NCBI GenBank assembly: GCA_016795285.1 | Contig: JAEUIC010000025.1 | Coordinates: 186,001 to 250,000 of the forward strand | From: Planctomycetota bacterium | Lineage (GTDB): Bacteria > Planctomycetota > B15-G4 > SIAN01 | Reading direction: 5' to 3' | Length of the DNA stretch: 64,000 nt | Shown here: one piece after another, positions 16,424-25,198 of the stretch | Numbering within the stretch: the stretch's first letter is position 1 | Layout of the letters: each line of letters starts with the position of its first letter | Notes under the pieces: model-generated | What the model was told of the DNA's origin: nothing | Databases searched by the model: none | The model's input: only the letters and a program-made list of their open reading frames with translations | Translations under genes and position numbers: made by a program

Positions 16424-18012
16424 ACGGGCGGCGCGTCGCACGCGCGGGAGCCATCGGCGCGCTGCTGCTGCTCGCCTGCACGGTGCGGCCGGCGGGTGAC
16501 CGCTCGGCCGCTGCGGAACTTCGCGCTGCGCCGGCTCCCACGCCCGCAGCGGACGACACGGCAGGCGGCGGCGCGCGCCGCGGGCGGCCGCTCGAGCTCT
16601 GGTTCACCGGCAGCGACGACGGCTACCTCGACGCGTGCGGCTGCGACGACGGGCTGCTCGGCGGGCTGCCGCGCCGCGCGACGCTGCTCAAGTTCCTGAA
16701 GGCGGGCGACGACGAGGCGCTCGTTCTGTCGAACGGGCGGCTGGTCGCGGGAGCGGAGCCGCTCGATCAGATGAAGCTCGACGTGATCGCGCTGGCGATG
16801 GCGGAGATGGGCTACCTGGCGCTGGCGGTGACCGAGCGGGAGTTGGCACTCGGGCGTGACGCGCTGGTCGATCTCGCCGGTCTGCTCGGAAGCGGCGACG
16901 CGCTGCTCGGCACCAACCTGATCGACCTGAAGCGCGTCGGCTCGTATCTCGTCTCCCCGGCGCTGGCGGAACAGTTCGCCGCCGCGGTGCCGCTGCCGAC
17001 CGTGCCCGCCCTCGCTCGCACCGTGCGCGGCGAGCCGCTGCTGGTCCTCTCCGCGATCTCGCCGCAGCGCGAGGCGCTCTACCACGCCGCCGATCCGCTG
17101 GTCCAGATCGGCGAGCCGGTGCGCGCGCTGCAGGAGCAGTTGGCGCTCCACCCGGAGGCTCGCTCGATCGTGCTGGCGCAGATGAGCGAAGCGGAGGCGC
17201 AGGCGCTGGCCGGCGCGCTGCCGGAGCTCGACCTGATCGTCGTGCAGGGCCCCGAGCACGAGGACTTCCCGCGCGAGGAGGCGACCACGGTCGGCACCAC
17301 GTCGATCGTCACCACCGGTCGCAAGGGGAAGTTCCTGATGTCGTTCCGCTTCGGCGGCGGCGGCGAGATCGACGAGGCGAAGCGCCATCCGATCGTCGAC
17401 ACGCTCGAGAAGGATCCTTCGATCCAGGAGCTGCTGAACAGCCTCTACCGCGAGCGCCTCTTCGTCGAGAAGCCGATCGAGCAGTACTACGCGCGGCGCG
17501 AGCCGGCGGGCGGCGCGCGCTACGCCGGCGCCGAGGAGGGGAGCTGCGCGTCCTGCCATCCGAAGGCGTGGGAGACTTGGGGCAAGAGCAAGCACGCGCA
17601 CGCCTGGCAGACGCTGGTCGACCAGGACCTGCCCCCGAAGCCCGAGTACGGCAAGAGCCCGCAGAAGCACGCCGTCTGGGACCCCGACTGCGTGCGCTGC
17701 CACGTCACCGGCTTCGGCGAGGTGAGCGGCTACGCCGGCGTCGAGCGCGAGCGGCCCGAGGCGCGCCTCGTCGACGTCGGCTGCGAGGCGTGCCACGGGC
17801 CGGCAGGCGACCACGCGGAGCGCGCGTCCCAGGGCGATCCGCGCTGGCCGCACCCGCCGATCGGCAAGATCGACGACGGCAGCGCCGAGGCGATGTGCAT
17901 GAAGTGCCACGACCCCGACAACTCGCCCCACTTCGTGATGAAGGAGTACTGGCGCGGGCTCGTGCGCGGCGAGCAGCGTCCCTCGATCGCCCACGGCCGC
18001 GAGGGCGACTGA
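16420..18012 (+). CDS. Tetraheme c-type cytochrome lipoprotein with 5'-nucleotidase-like N-terminal domain
   Basis: A 530-residue lipoprotein: a short hydrophobic run followed by lipobox LLAC with Cys20. The N-terminal domain begins LWFTGSDDGYLDACGCDDG, GGLPRRATLL, a pattern seen in UshA-like phosphatase domains fused to multiheme cytochromes, but the usual metal-binding D-x-H is D-D-G, so the domain is probably not a phosphatase. Four CXXCH heme sites lie in the C-terminal third: CASCH (376), CVRCH (424), CEACH (455) and CMKCH (493), as in cytochrome c554-type proteins. The predicted role is periplasmic electron transfer. It is translationally coupled to the DUF1573 gene by a four-base overlap. 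Confidence 0.87.
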   Translation: MNGRRVARAGAIGALLLLACTVRPAGDRSAAAELRAAPAPTPAADDTAGGGARRGRPLELWFTGSDDGYLDACGCDDGLLGGLPRRATLLKFLKAGDDEALVLSNGRLVAGAEPLDQMKLDVIALAMAEMGYLALAVTERELALGRDALVDLAGLLGSGDALLGTNLIDLKRVGSYLVSPALAEQFAAAVPLPTVPALARTVRGEPLLVLSAISPQREALYHAADPLVQIGEPVRALQEQLALHPEARSIVLAQMSEAEAQALAGALPELDLIVVQGPEHEDFPREEATTVGTTSIVTTGRKGKFLMSFRFGGGGEIDEAKRHPIVDTLEKDPSIQELLNSLYRERLFVEKPIEQYYARREPAGGARYAGAEEGSCASCHPKAWETWGKSKHAHAWQTLVDQDLPPKPEYGKSPQKHAVWDPDCVRCHVTGFGEVSGYAGVERERPEARLVDVGCEACHGPAGDHAERASQGDPRWPHPPIGKIDDGSAEAMCMKCHDPDNSPHFVMKEYWRGLVRGEQRPSIAHGREGD

Positions 18013-18077
18013 GCGAGGGCGATCGAGGCGGGCGGTGCCGCGCGCGGGGCGAGTTCACTCCGCGAAGCTTGGTTCGC

Positions 18078-19211
18078 TCACTTCCCCGGCACGCCGGGCG
18101 TCGTGAGCCACGCCTGCGCGGCGTCGAAGTGGCTCGCCGCCTTCTCGAAGTCGACCTCCATCACCTTGAAGGCGCCGATGCGCCGCACGTGCGGCGGCGC
18201 CGGGACGTCGGCGCGCACCGGGATCTGCGCCGAGGCCGACGCGGCGAGCTTCGCCTCGGTCTCGCGCGAGAGGACGTAGTCGATGAACTGGCGGGCGAGC
18301 GCCGGGTTCGGGCCGCCCTTCACCAGCGAGATCGTGTTGGGGATCAGCAGGCAGCCGAGCTCGCCCTCGCCCTGGTCGGGGTAGACGCAGCGCACCGGAT
18401 AGCCGTCGAGCTCGGCGACGCGGTAGTCGTCGGTGTCGGTGAAGCCGGCCGCGAACTCGCCGGCGCGCACCGAGCGCATCACGTGCGCGTTGCCGGTCAA
18501 GAGCGCCGTCTGGTTCTGGTGGAGGCCGACCCACCACTCCTTTGCCTTCGCCTCGCCGAGCTTCTCGAAGAGGACCGCCAAGTGGGTCGCGGTGGTGCCG
18601 GCGACTGGCTTGGCGATGGCGAGCTTCCCCTTCTGCGCCGGGTCGAGGTAGTCGAGCCAGGAGTCGGGCGTGCGATCGGCAGGGCAGCTCTCGTGCACGA
18701 TGAAGACGCGCGCGCGCGCGGCGAAGCCGGTCCAGTAGCCGTCGCGGTCCTTGAAGCTGGCCGGGATGTCGGCGGCGGAAGGGCTCACGTAGGGCTCGAG
18801 GCAGCCGTAGTCCTTCAGGCGGATCGTGTTGACGATCTCGTTGTTCCAGAAGACGTCGGCCTTCGGATGCTCCTTCTCGAGCTTGATCTGGTTGGCGAGA
18901 CCGACCGTCTTGGTGATCTCGTTGTCGGCGACGAGGCGGACCGGGACGCCGGTCGCCTTCGTGAAGTCCTGCAGGATCGCGTCGGAGAACTCGACGTCGA
19001 GCGCGCAGTAGACCACCACCTCGGCGCCGCGCTCCTCCGCGCAACCGGGCGCGAGCGCGAGCGGCAGCAACGCGGCCGCGCCGGCGATCAGCCGGCCGAG
19101 CAACCGGCCGAGCGCGCGGCGGCGAGCGAGGGGCCGCGGATCGGACGCGGCGGGCGCGTCGAGCGGCGAAGCGTGGCGCGGCGGTGACGGACGACGAGCG
19201 CGCGAGGGCAT
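18078..19211 (-). CDS. Iron(III)-type ABC transporter substrate-binding lipoprotein
   Basis: A 377-residue extracellular binding protein of the FbpA/AfuA-like class. The family start is seen as EVVVYCALDVEFSDAILQDFTKATG, followed by the ADVFWNNE segment and the C-terminal lobe with QFIDYVLSRETEAKL. The long, basic N-terminus ends in a lipobox LAPGC with Cys57; with the ATG at 19211 the signal peptide is unusually long, and an internal TTG could shorten it. Ligand residues cannot be assigned with certainty. No permease or ATPase of the same system is adjacent, so the protein either serves a distant transporter or is an orphan. Confidence 0.83.
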   Translation of the reverse strand: MPSRARRPSPPRHASPLDAPAASDPRPLARRRALGRLLGRLIAGAAALLPLALAPGCAEERGAEVVVYCALDVEFSDAILQDFTKATGVPVRLVADNEITKTVGLANQIKLEKEHPKADVFWNNEIVNTIRLKDYGCLEPYVSPSAADIPASFKDRDGYWTGFAARARVFIVHESCPADRTPDSWLDYLDPAQKGKLAIAKPVAGTTATHLAVLFEKLGEAKAKEWWVGLHQNQTALLTGNAHVMRSVRAGEFAAGFTDTDDYRVAELDGYPVRCVYPDQGEGELGCLLIPNTISLVKGGPNPALARQFIDYVLSRETEAKLAASASAQIPVRADVPAPPHVRRIGAFKVMEVDFEKAASHFDAAQAWLTTPGVPGK

Positions 19212-19365
19212 GGGGAGCTCCGTTCGCGGGGCGAGCCGAGGAGAGAGGCGGCGCTCAGGGTGCCGCCGTCGCCGCTCCATGCAAGCGCGACGCCAAGCGA
19301 GCTCGGCACCTCGGCCGACGCGGGGTCTGCGGCGCGGCGCGTTGCGCAGCTCGCCCGCGCGGCGA

Positions 19366-20637
19366 TCAGCGGCCGCCGCCCTCGCTCGCAGCGCCGTCGG
19401 CGGCGGGAGCCGCTGGCGGCGTCCCGGACGGCGCACCGTCGTCGCTCGGCGGAGCGGTGGGCGGCGTGGCGGGCTCGCTCGGGGCGGCGCCGTCGGCCGG
19501 GGGCGTCGTCCCCTCGGCCGGTGGCATCTCACCCGCAGCGCCCTCGGCGGGCGCAGCTGCGCCATCGGCCGGCGGCGTCGCGTCGGCGGGCGGCGCGGGA
19601 GGCGCCTCGAGCAGGTCGTCGACGCTCTTCACGAGGTAGTCGCCCTTCCACCCCTCGATCCAGAAGAGCGTCGGGACATCGGGGAGCTTGCAGGCGTACT
19701 TGCCTTCCTTGTCCTTGTTGCCGATCAGCAGCACCGTCCTCGGCTCGCTCTCCCCTTCGCGGGTGACGCGCAGCGTGTACTGCGGCGGCTCGAGGCCGAG
19801 CTCGGCGGCCGTCTCCTTGCCGGCATGGAACGCGCTGCACTCGAGCTTCGCGGCGTAGCCGGCGATGCTGTCGCAGAGCCACTTCTTCGCGCGCCCCTGC
19901 TTCGGCGCCACGACGTTCCAGACCGTCTCCTTCACCTCGAGCTCGGGCGTCGCGGGCGGCGTCGCCCCTTCGGCGACCGCCTTCTCCCCCATCACCTTCT
20001 CGCGCGCGAGCACGGTCGCGCCCGCGCTGCCGAGCACCTCGAGCGACGCGATCTGGTCGGCGGCGCCGTGGTCGTACATCGTCTTGTCGCGCCACGTGTC
20101 GCCGCTGCTCGGGCCGAAGTCGGCGGTCGACGCCTCGACCTTGCGGATCAGCTTCTCGTCCGGGAGCTTGAGGAAGGCGTTGCGCCAGTCGTTGTCGATT
20201 TTGCCGAGCGCGAAGCGGACGATCGGCGCGGCGCTCTTGCCCGCCGCGCCCCACAACGTCACGTGCACCGCCTGGTCGCCCTCGAGCCCGTAGCGGGCGA
20301 GATCGCCCTGGCTCGACTGGCCGCGCCCCTTCTTCAGCTTCTCGACCGCGCCGAGCAGCTTGTCGACGAGCGTCTGGTCGGCGCGGCCGTCGTTCTCGGT
20401 GACGACCTTCCAGCGGTCGCCCTCCTTGGCGAGCTCGGCGCGCTTGCCCTCCGGACCGGCCACCTCGATCACCGCGACCGCGTCCTTCTTGAAGTCGGTG
20501 AAGAGCGTCTCGCTCGCCTGCGCGGTCTCGCTGTCGCCGTAGCGGCTCCCGGTCAGCATCTTCACGCCGGCGAGGCCGGCCAGCGCCAGCAGCACCACGA
20601 TCAGCTTCCCGTTCGTCCCGAGCTTGCTCGTCGCCAT
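19366..20637 (-). CDS. DUF4340 domain protein
   Basis: A 423-residue protein with a single N-terminal membrane anchor (residues 12-28, LIVVLLALAGLAGVKML) and a large outside domain typical of DUF4340: the opening LFTDFKKDAVAVIEVAGPEGK and later DIASLEVLGSAGATVL-like strands. The last 70 residues are a low-complexity Ala/Pro/Glu-rich tail. DUF4340 proteins accompany GldG/ABC-2 genes and probably work with them at the cell envelope; the function is unknown. It follows the permease-GldG fusion gene by 103 bases in the same direction. Confidence 0.85.
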   Translation of the reverse strand: MATSKLGTNGKLIVVLLALAGLAGVKMLTGSRYGDSETAQASETLFTDFKKDAVAVIEVAGPEGKRAELAKEGDRWKVVTENDGRADQTLVDKLLGAVEKLKKGRGQSSQGDLARYGLEGDQAVHVTLWGAAGKSAAPIVRFALGKIDNDWRNAFLKLPDEKLIRKVEASTADFGPSSGDTWRDKTMYDHGAADQIASLEVLGSAGATVLAREKVMGEKAVAEGATPPATPELEVKETVWNVVAPKQGRAKKWLCDSIAGYAAKLECSAFHAGKETAAELGLEPPQYTLRVTREGESEPRTVLLIGNKDKEGKYACKLPDVPTLFWIEGWKGDYLVKSVDDLLEAPPAPPADATPPADGAAAPAEGAAGEMPPAEGTTPPADGAAPSEPATPPTAPPSDDGAPSGTPPAAPAADGAASEGGGR

Positions 20638-20740
20638 CGTCTCGTCGCTCCTGACCTCGCTCCGCGACCGCGCGTTTGCGCTGCGGTCGCTCGAACTCCC
20701 TGCCGATCGCGCGGCTGAGCACCGCCGACCGACGCGCTGC

Positions 20741-23452
20741 TCAGCCCTTCGCCAGCGCCGCCATGCGACGGCGCGCCGCCGCCGGGCGGATGGTCCGCCG
20801 CCACGTGAACGTGAAGAACCCGAACGCGGCGAGCAGCAGCGGCGTGGCGAACCAGCCGAAGATCCACGCCATGTTCTTCGCCGCCGGCGACGGGTCCTCG
20901 AAGCTCGACGACTCGATCCGCTTGGCGCGCAGGTTGGTGAGGCTCTCCGCCGCCATGTAGTCGATCGCGCTCTGCAGGAAGAGGTCGTTGCGCATGCGGC
21001 CGCCGACCAGCCCCTGGCCGACGAACTCGCTGGTGCCGATCACGACGATCTTGGCCGGGGTCGTCGACGACTTGAGGTAGTCGACCTCCTTCTTCGGCTC
21101 GGGCGTCGGCGCAGGCGCCTCCCCTTGCGGTGCAGCTTCAGGCGCCGCCGCTGGCGCCGCCGCCGGCTCGACCGCGGGCGTCTCCTGCCGACGCACGAGC
21201 CCGCCGCCCGGGATGTCGTTCTCCTGCGCAGGAGTGCCGCCGGCCTCGTCCAGCGACGGGTCGCTCGCGTCGAGTCGCGGACCGCCGCGGCGCGCGCCGC
21301 TCGGATCGCCGTCCCCCGACTGCGACGGGCCGCCATCCTGCGGCGGGTCGCCGCCCATCAGGTCGAACGGCAAGCCGCCGCCATGGTCGTGGCCGTCGTC
21401 CGCCGAGTGGCCGTCGCCCGCCGGCTTGCCTTCGAGGATCTCGGTCGGCAGCGCGCGCGCCGTGAAGAACGACTGGAAGTCGCCCTCGAGCAAGCCGGCG
21501 AGCAGGTACTGGCTGGTGTAGGTCTCCGGCGCGCTCTCGGGGTTCTTCTCGTCGAGCAGCTTCTCGAACGAGACGTCGATGAAGCCGTCGAGCTTCTTCG
21601 CGTGCGTGCTGCTCTTCACCAGCTCGAACGCCTTCACCCCCGGCTTCGGCAGCAGCTCGACCGACGACGGCCAGAGGAAGACGATGTCGCTCATCCGCGT
21701 CGAGACGGGGTGCTCCTGGTCGATCGAGTCGCCCACCACCATCGGGAACGCCGGGTAGGAGACGTAGACCGGGAACGGGAAGTCGGGGACGTTGCGCGGC
21801 AGCTGGGCGCACTGCAGGTCGACCACGACGTCCTTGTTGATCTTGATGCCGAAGTGCTGCAGGAAGTCGTCGGGGAGCTTCTCGGCCGCCGAGCGCATGA
21901 ACGGCGAACCGCCGCCGCCCATGCCGCCGCCGAAGCTCATCGGCTCGGAGCCCTCGGCCATCACGATCAGGCCGCCGCCGCGCATCAGGTACTGGTCCAA
22001 GTGGAACTTCTGCACGTCGTTCAGGCCGGCGCCCGCGTTGCAGAGGATCACCACCTTCACGTCGTCGGGCACCTTCGACTTGAGGTCGACGGTGGTCGTG
22101 TCGTACTCGGTCTTGAGCGCGGCATCCATCGCGGCGAGGTCGCCGCTCGGCGAGTGGCGGTCCTGGCTCGGCGGGCGCTGCATGCCGGGGATCTGCATGC
22201 CGCCGAACGGGTCGTTCAGCTGCCAGGCGACCTTGCTCGGCCCCTTGCGGGTCATCTTGGCGATGCGGCGCACGAGGTCGTACTCGAGCGTCTGCGTGTC
22301 GGGGACGAACGGCAGCTTCTCGGTGATCGAGCCGTACTCGATGGTCATGCCGAGGTAGGCGACCTTCACCTCGAGCTTGTCGGTGTTGGCCGAGTTGATC
22401 TGCGCGGCGCGGATGCCGGCCGCCTCGGCCGCCTTCTTCAGCTCCTCGCTCTTGTCGGGATCGACCACCTCGACCTTCAGGTGGGTCGTGTGCGACTCGA
22501 ACTCGCGCACGAGGTCCTCGATGTCGCGCCGCGTGTTGGTGAACTCGGTCGGGACGTCGGAGGAGAGGTAGGCGGTGAGGCGCAGGTCGTCCTCGAGGAG
22601 GCCGAGCACGCGCTTCGTGTCGCTCGACAGCGTGTAGCGCTGGTTCTCGGTGAGGTCGATGCGGAAGAAGTGGCCGACGGCGAGGTAGTTGACCAGGATC
22701 GCGATGCCGCCGGTCAGCGCCAGCGTGACGCCGCGCCCCTTCTGGCGGCGCACCGCCCAGACGTTCGCCACCAGGAAGAAGGCGATGAAGGAGACGTAGT
22801 AGAGCAGGTCACGCGAGTCGAGCACGCCGCGGGCGATCGAGTGGAAGTGCGTGCCGAGGGAGAGCTGGTAGAGGAACCCGCCGATCGCGTCGGGGAAGAG
22901 CGCGACGAACGGGTCGAGCCCCATCAGCAGGAACATGAAGGCGCCGACCACGGCGACCACCAGCGAGATGATCTGGTTCTCGGTGAAGGCCGAGGCGGCC
23001 ACGCCGATCGCGGCATAGGCGGCGCCGAGCAGCAGCGCGCCGATGAAGCCGCCGAGGATCGGGCCGGGGTCGGGCTCGCCGAACCAGGCGACCACGCCGG
23101 CGAGCGGCGTGAGGCAGAGCAGCCAGACCGCCACCACGCCGACCGAGGCGAGGTACTTGCCCACCACCAGCTCGCCGTCCTTGAGCGGCAGCGTGAGCAG
23201 CGTCTCGACGGTGCCGGCCCGTTTCTCCTCGGCCCAGAGCCGCATGGTCACGGCCGGCGCGTAGACGAGGAAGAGCCACGGCAGGAACTCGAAGAGGCCG
23301 CGCATCGACGCCTGCTTCTGGATGAAGAAGCTGCCGACGGCGAAGAAGAACCAGCCTCCGAGCATGGTGAAGACGAACAGGATCACCCAGCCGATGGGAG
23401 TCTGGAAGAAGGTCCGGAACTCCTTCCAGGCGACGACGAGCGCGTTGCGCAT
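20741..23452 (-). CDS. ABC-2 permease fused to a GldG-like auxiliary domain
   Basis: A 903-residue protein combining two parts often encoded separately. Residues 1 to about 245 are an ABC-2 permease: several membrane helices, and the EEKRAGTVETLLTLPL motif typical of GldF. After a short link comes a GldG-like module with its own membrane helix, an NQRYTLSSDTKRVL segment, and long extracytoplasmic alpha/beta sequence. A Pro/Ala/Gly-rich insertion of over 100 residues precedes a final membrane helix near the C-terminus. With the upstream ATPase it forms a Gld-type ABC exporter. In Flavobacteria GldAFG supports gliding; in other phyla the role is unknown. Start ATG at 23452. Confidence 0.88.
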   Translation of the reverse strand: MRNALVVAWKEFRTFFQTPIGWVILFVFTMLGGWFFFAVGSFFIQKQASMRGLFEFLPWLFLVYAPAVTMRLWAEEKRAGTVETLLTLPLKDGELVVGKYLASVGVVAVWLLCLTPLAGVVAWFGEPDPGPILGGFIGALLLGAAYAAIGVAASAFTENQIISLVVAVVGAFMFLLMGLDPFVALFPDAIGGFLYQLSLGTHFHSIARGVLDSRDLLYYVSFIAFFLVANVWAVRRQKGRGVTLALTGGIAILVNYLAVGHFFRIDLTENQRYTLSSDTKRVLGLLEDDLRLTAYLSSDVPTEFTNTRRDIEDLVREFESHTTHLKVEVVDPDKSEELKKAAEAAGIRAAQINSANTDKLEVKVAYLGMTIEYGSITEKLPFVPDTQTLEYDLVRRIAKMTRKGPSKVAWQLNDPFGGMQIPGMQRPPSQDRHSPSGDLAAMDAALKTEYDTTTVDLKSKVPDDVKVVILCNAGAGLNDVQKFHLDQYLMRGGGLIVMAEGSEPMSFGGGMGGGGSPFMRSAAEKLPDDFLQHFGIKINKDVVVDLQCAQLPRNVPDFPFPVYVSYPAFPMVVGDSIDQEHPVSTRMSDIVFLWPSSVELLPKPGVKAFELVKSSTHAKKLDGFIDVSFEKLLDEKNPESAPETYTSQYLLAGLLEGDFQSFFTARALPTEILEGKPAGDGHSADDGHDHGGGLPFDLMGGDPPQDGGPSQSGDGDPSGARRGGPRLDASDPSLDEAGGTPAQENDIPGGGLVRRQETPAVEPAAAPAAAPEAAPQGEAPAPTPEPKKEVDYLKSSTTPAKIVVIGTSEFVGQGLVGGRMRNDLFLQSAIDYMAAESLTNLRAKRIESSSFEDPSPAAKNMAWIFGWFATPLLLAAFGFFTFTWRRTIRPAAARRRMAALAKG

Positions 23453-23469
23453 GAGGGGGTCTCGCTCCT

Positions 23470-24420
23470 TCAGTTCGCCGAGTCGACGGTGCGCGTCAAC
23501 TGGGCGAAGACGTCCTCGAGCGACTCGCGGCGCGCGATGAGCTCGGTGAGGACGAGGCCGTTCTTCACGGCGTACTCGAAGACCAGGTCGCCGCCGACGG
23601 CGCCCTGGTCGTTGCGGGTCGCGATCGAGAGGCGCGTCTCGCCGTCCGCTCCGCCGAGCCGCTCGACGGCGGCGACGAAGGGGGCGCGCTTGAACGCCGC
23701 GACGGCCGCCTCGGCCGCGCCGCGCACGCCCACGGTGAAGATCGTGCCGCCCTGCTTGCGGGCGGTGAGCCCCTGCGCGGTGTCGTCGGCCACCACCTGG
23801 CCGCGCGCGATGATGATCACGCGGCCGCAGGTGCTCTCCACCTCGGAGAGGATGTGGGTGGAGAGGAGGATCGTCTTGTTGGCGGCGATCCGCTTGATGA
23901 GGTTCCTGATCTCGACGATCTGGTTCGGGTCGAGGCCCGAGGTCGGCTCGTCGAGGACGAGGAAGTCGGGATCGTGGAGGAGCGTGGCGGCGAGGCCGAC
24001 GCGCTGGCGGTACCCCTTCGAGAGCTGGCCGATCTCGCGGTCGAGGACGTCGGTCAGGCCGCACTCGTCGATCATCTGGGCGATCCGCGCCTTGCGCGCG
24101 GCGCGCTCGACGCCGCGGATCTGCCCGATGTAGTCGAGGTAGGGCTCGATCGTCATCTCGGGATAGAGCGGCGCCGACTCCGGCAGGTAGCCGAGCTTGC
24201 GGCGCACCTCGATCGGCTCGGCGAGCACGCTGTGGCCATCGACCACGGCATCCCCGGCGTCCGGGGAGAGGTAGGTGGTCAACATGCGCATGGTCGTCGT
24301 CTTGCCGGCGCCGTTGGGGCCGAGGAAGCCGACGATCTGGCCGCGTTCGATGTCGAACGACACGTCGTTGACGGCGCGTCGCTCGCCGAACTGCTTGACG
24401 AGTCCCTTCACCTGGATCAA
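23470..24420 (-). CDS. ABC transporter ATP-binding protein (GldA-like)
   Basis: A 316-residue ATPase of the ABC-2 exporter class. It has Walker A GPNGAGKT at residues 34-41, the signature LSKGYRQRV, Walker B FLVLDEPTSGLDP and the H-loop STHIL, followed by a C-terminal extension of about 100 residues as in GldA. TTG at 24420 is chosen as start: GGGAGA lies seven bases upstream and translation then begins directly with IQVKGLVKQFG, the normal first strand. A GTG at 24450 would add ten residues. The permease-GldG gene begins 17 bases downstream. The 265 bases upstream, to 24685, contain no gene. Confidence 0.92.
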   Translation of the reverse strand: MIQVKGLVKQFGERRAVNDVSFDIERGQIVGFLGPNGAGKTTTMRMLTTYLSPDAGDAVVDGHSVLAEPIEVRRKLGYLPESAPLYPEMTIEPYLDYIGQIRGVERAARKARIAQMIDECGLTDVLDREIGQLSKGYRQRVGLAATLLHDPDFLVLDEPTSGLDPNQIVEIRNLIKRIAANKTILLSTHILSEVESTCGRVIIIARGQVVADDTAQGLTARKQGGTIFTVGVRGAAEAAVAAFKRAPFVAAVERLGGADGETRLSIATRNDQGAVGGDLVFEYAVKNGLVLTELIARRESLEDVFAQLTRTVDSAN

Positions 24421-24685
24421 AGGCCGATCTCCCGCGGAAGGCCGCCGCACGGCCGAGTCGATCCGGAAGCGGACCGACCGGGGACGCCGCCCCCTGGCGA
24501 GAGGAACACGCCATGGGACGCCGCCCGCGTCGACCGGGACTGCGGCAGGCGACCGGGAGGCTCCGGCAGGAGGCCCCCAGCGTGCCGCGGACTACGCACC
24601 AGCCGACGAAGAGTTGGGAGATCCTAGCGGCTGCCGCGCCGCGACTCGACGGCGCGTTCGGGGCGCCGGAGCCGCGTGCGTCGGC

Positions 24686-25198
24686 TCACCGCTTCGTGAC
24701 GGTTGCACTCGCGCGAACGATCCGTCCGCCGCCCGCATCGGCCGCTTGCTGCGCCGCCGCCTCCGCCGCTTTCGCGAGCGAGTCGAAGAAGATGGTCGAG
24801 CGCGGCTCGAGCGTCGCCACGCCGATCGAGGCCGTGAGGCGGACCGACTCGCCGCCGAGGCGGAACGGCTGCTTCGCGACCTGGGCGAGGACCCGCTCGG
24901 CAACCGCTCCGGCACCCGCGTCGTCGGCGTGCGGCAAGAGGAGGGCGAGACGGTCGTGGTAGTGGCCGAGCGCGTCGCTCGCTCGCAGCTGCGCCTGGAT
25001 CGCGGGGACGATCGTCGCGAACGCCTCGTCGCGCACGCCGCCGCCGTGCTTGTCGCGCAGCGGCTCGAGCCCGTCGAGCCCGATCGCGAGACAGCTCAGC
25101 GGGAAGGCGTAACGACGCGCGCGTCCGAACTCGATCCGGAGCGCGTTCTGGTACTGCGCGTAGGAGAGGAGCGGGGTACCACTGCTGAACGGATCCAT
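24686..25198 (-). CDS. Degenerate GGDEF-domain protein
   Basis: A 170-residue protein with the fold pattern of a diguanylate cyclase domain: FGRARRYAFPLSCLAIGLDGLEPLRDKHG resembles the first half of a GGDEF domain, and VRLTASIGVATLEP the second. The catalytic GGDEF is missing; at its place the sequence reads YHDRLALLLPHAD, with HDRL where GGDE(E/F) belongs. It therefore cannot be an ordinary cyclase and may sense or bind a nucleotide, or be a structural remnant. The ATG at 25198 has GAGGAT close upstream. About 60 bases upstream lies a strong intrinsic terminator oriented into this gene, so expression is likely controlled by attenuation. Confidence 0.7.
   Translation of the reverse strand: MDPFSSGTPLLSYAQYQNALRIEFGRARRYAFPLSCLAIGLDGLEPLRDKHGGGVRDEAFATIVPAIQAQLRASDALGHYHDRLALLLPHADDAGAGAVAERVLAQVAKQPFRLGGESVRLTASIGVATLEPRSTIFFDSLAKAAEAAAQQAADAGGGRIVRASATVTKR

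Noticed and set aside
12608..16441. A minus-strand open frame of about 1280 codons opposite the TMTC-like and DUF1573 genes
   Set aside because: Same composition artefact; the plus-strand genes have signal peptides, membrane helices and recognised domains.
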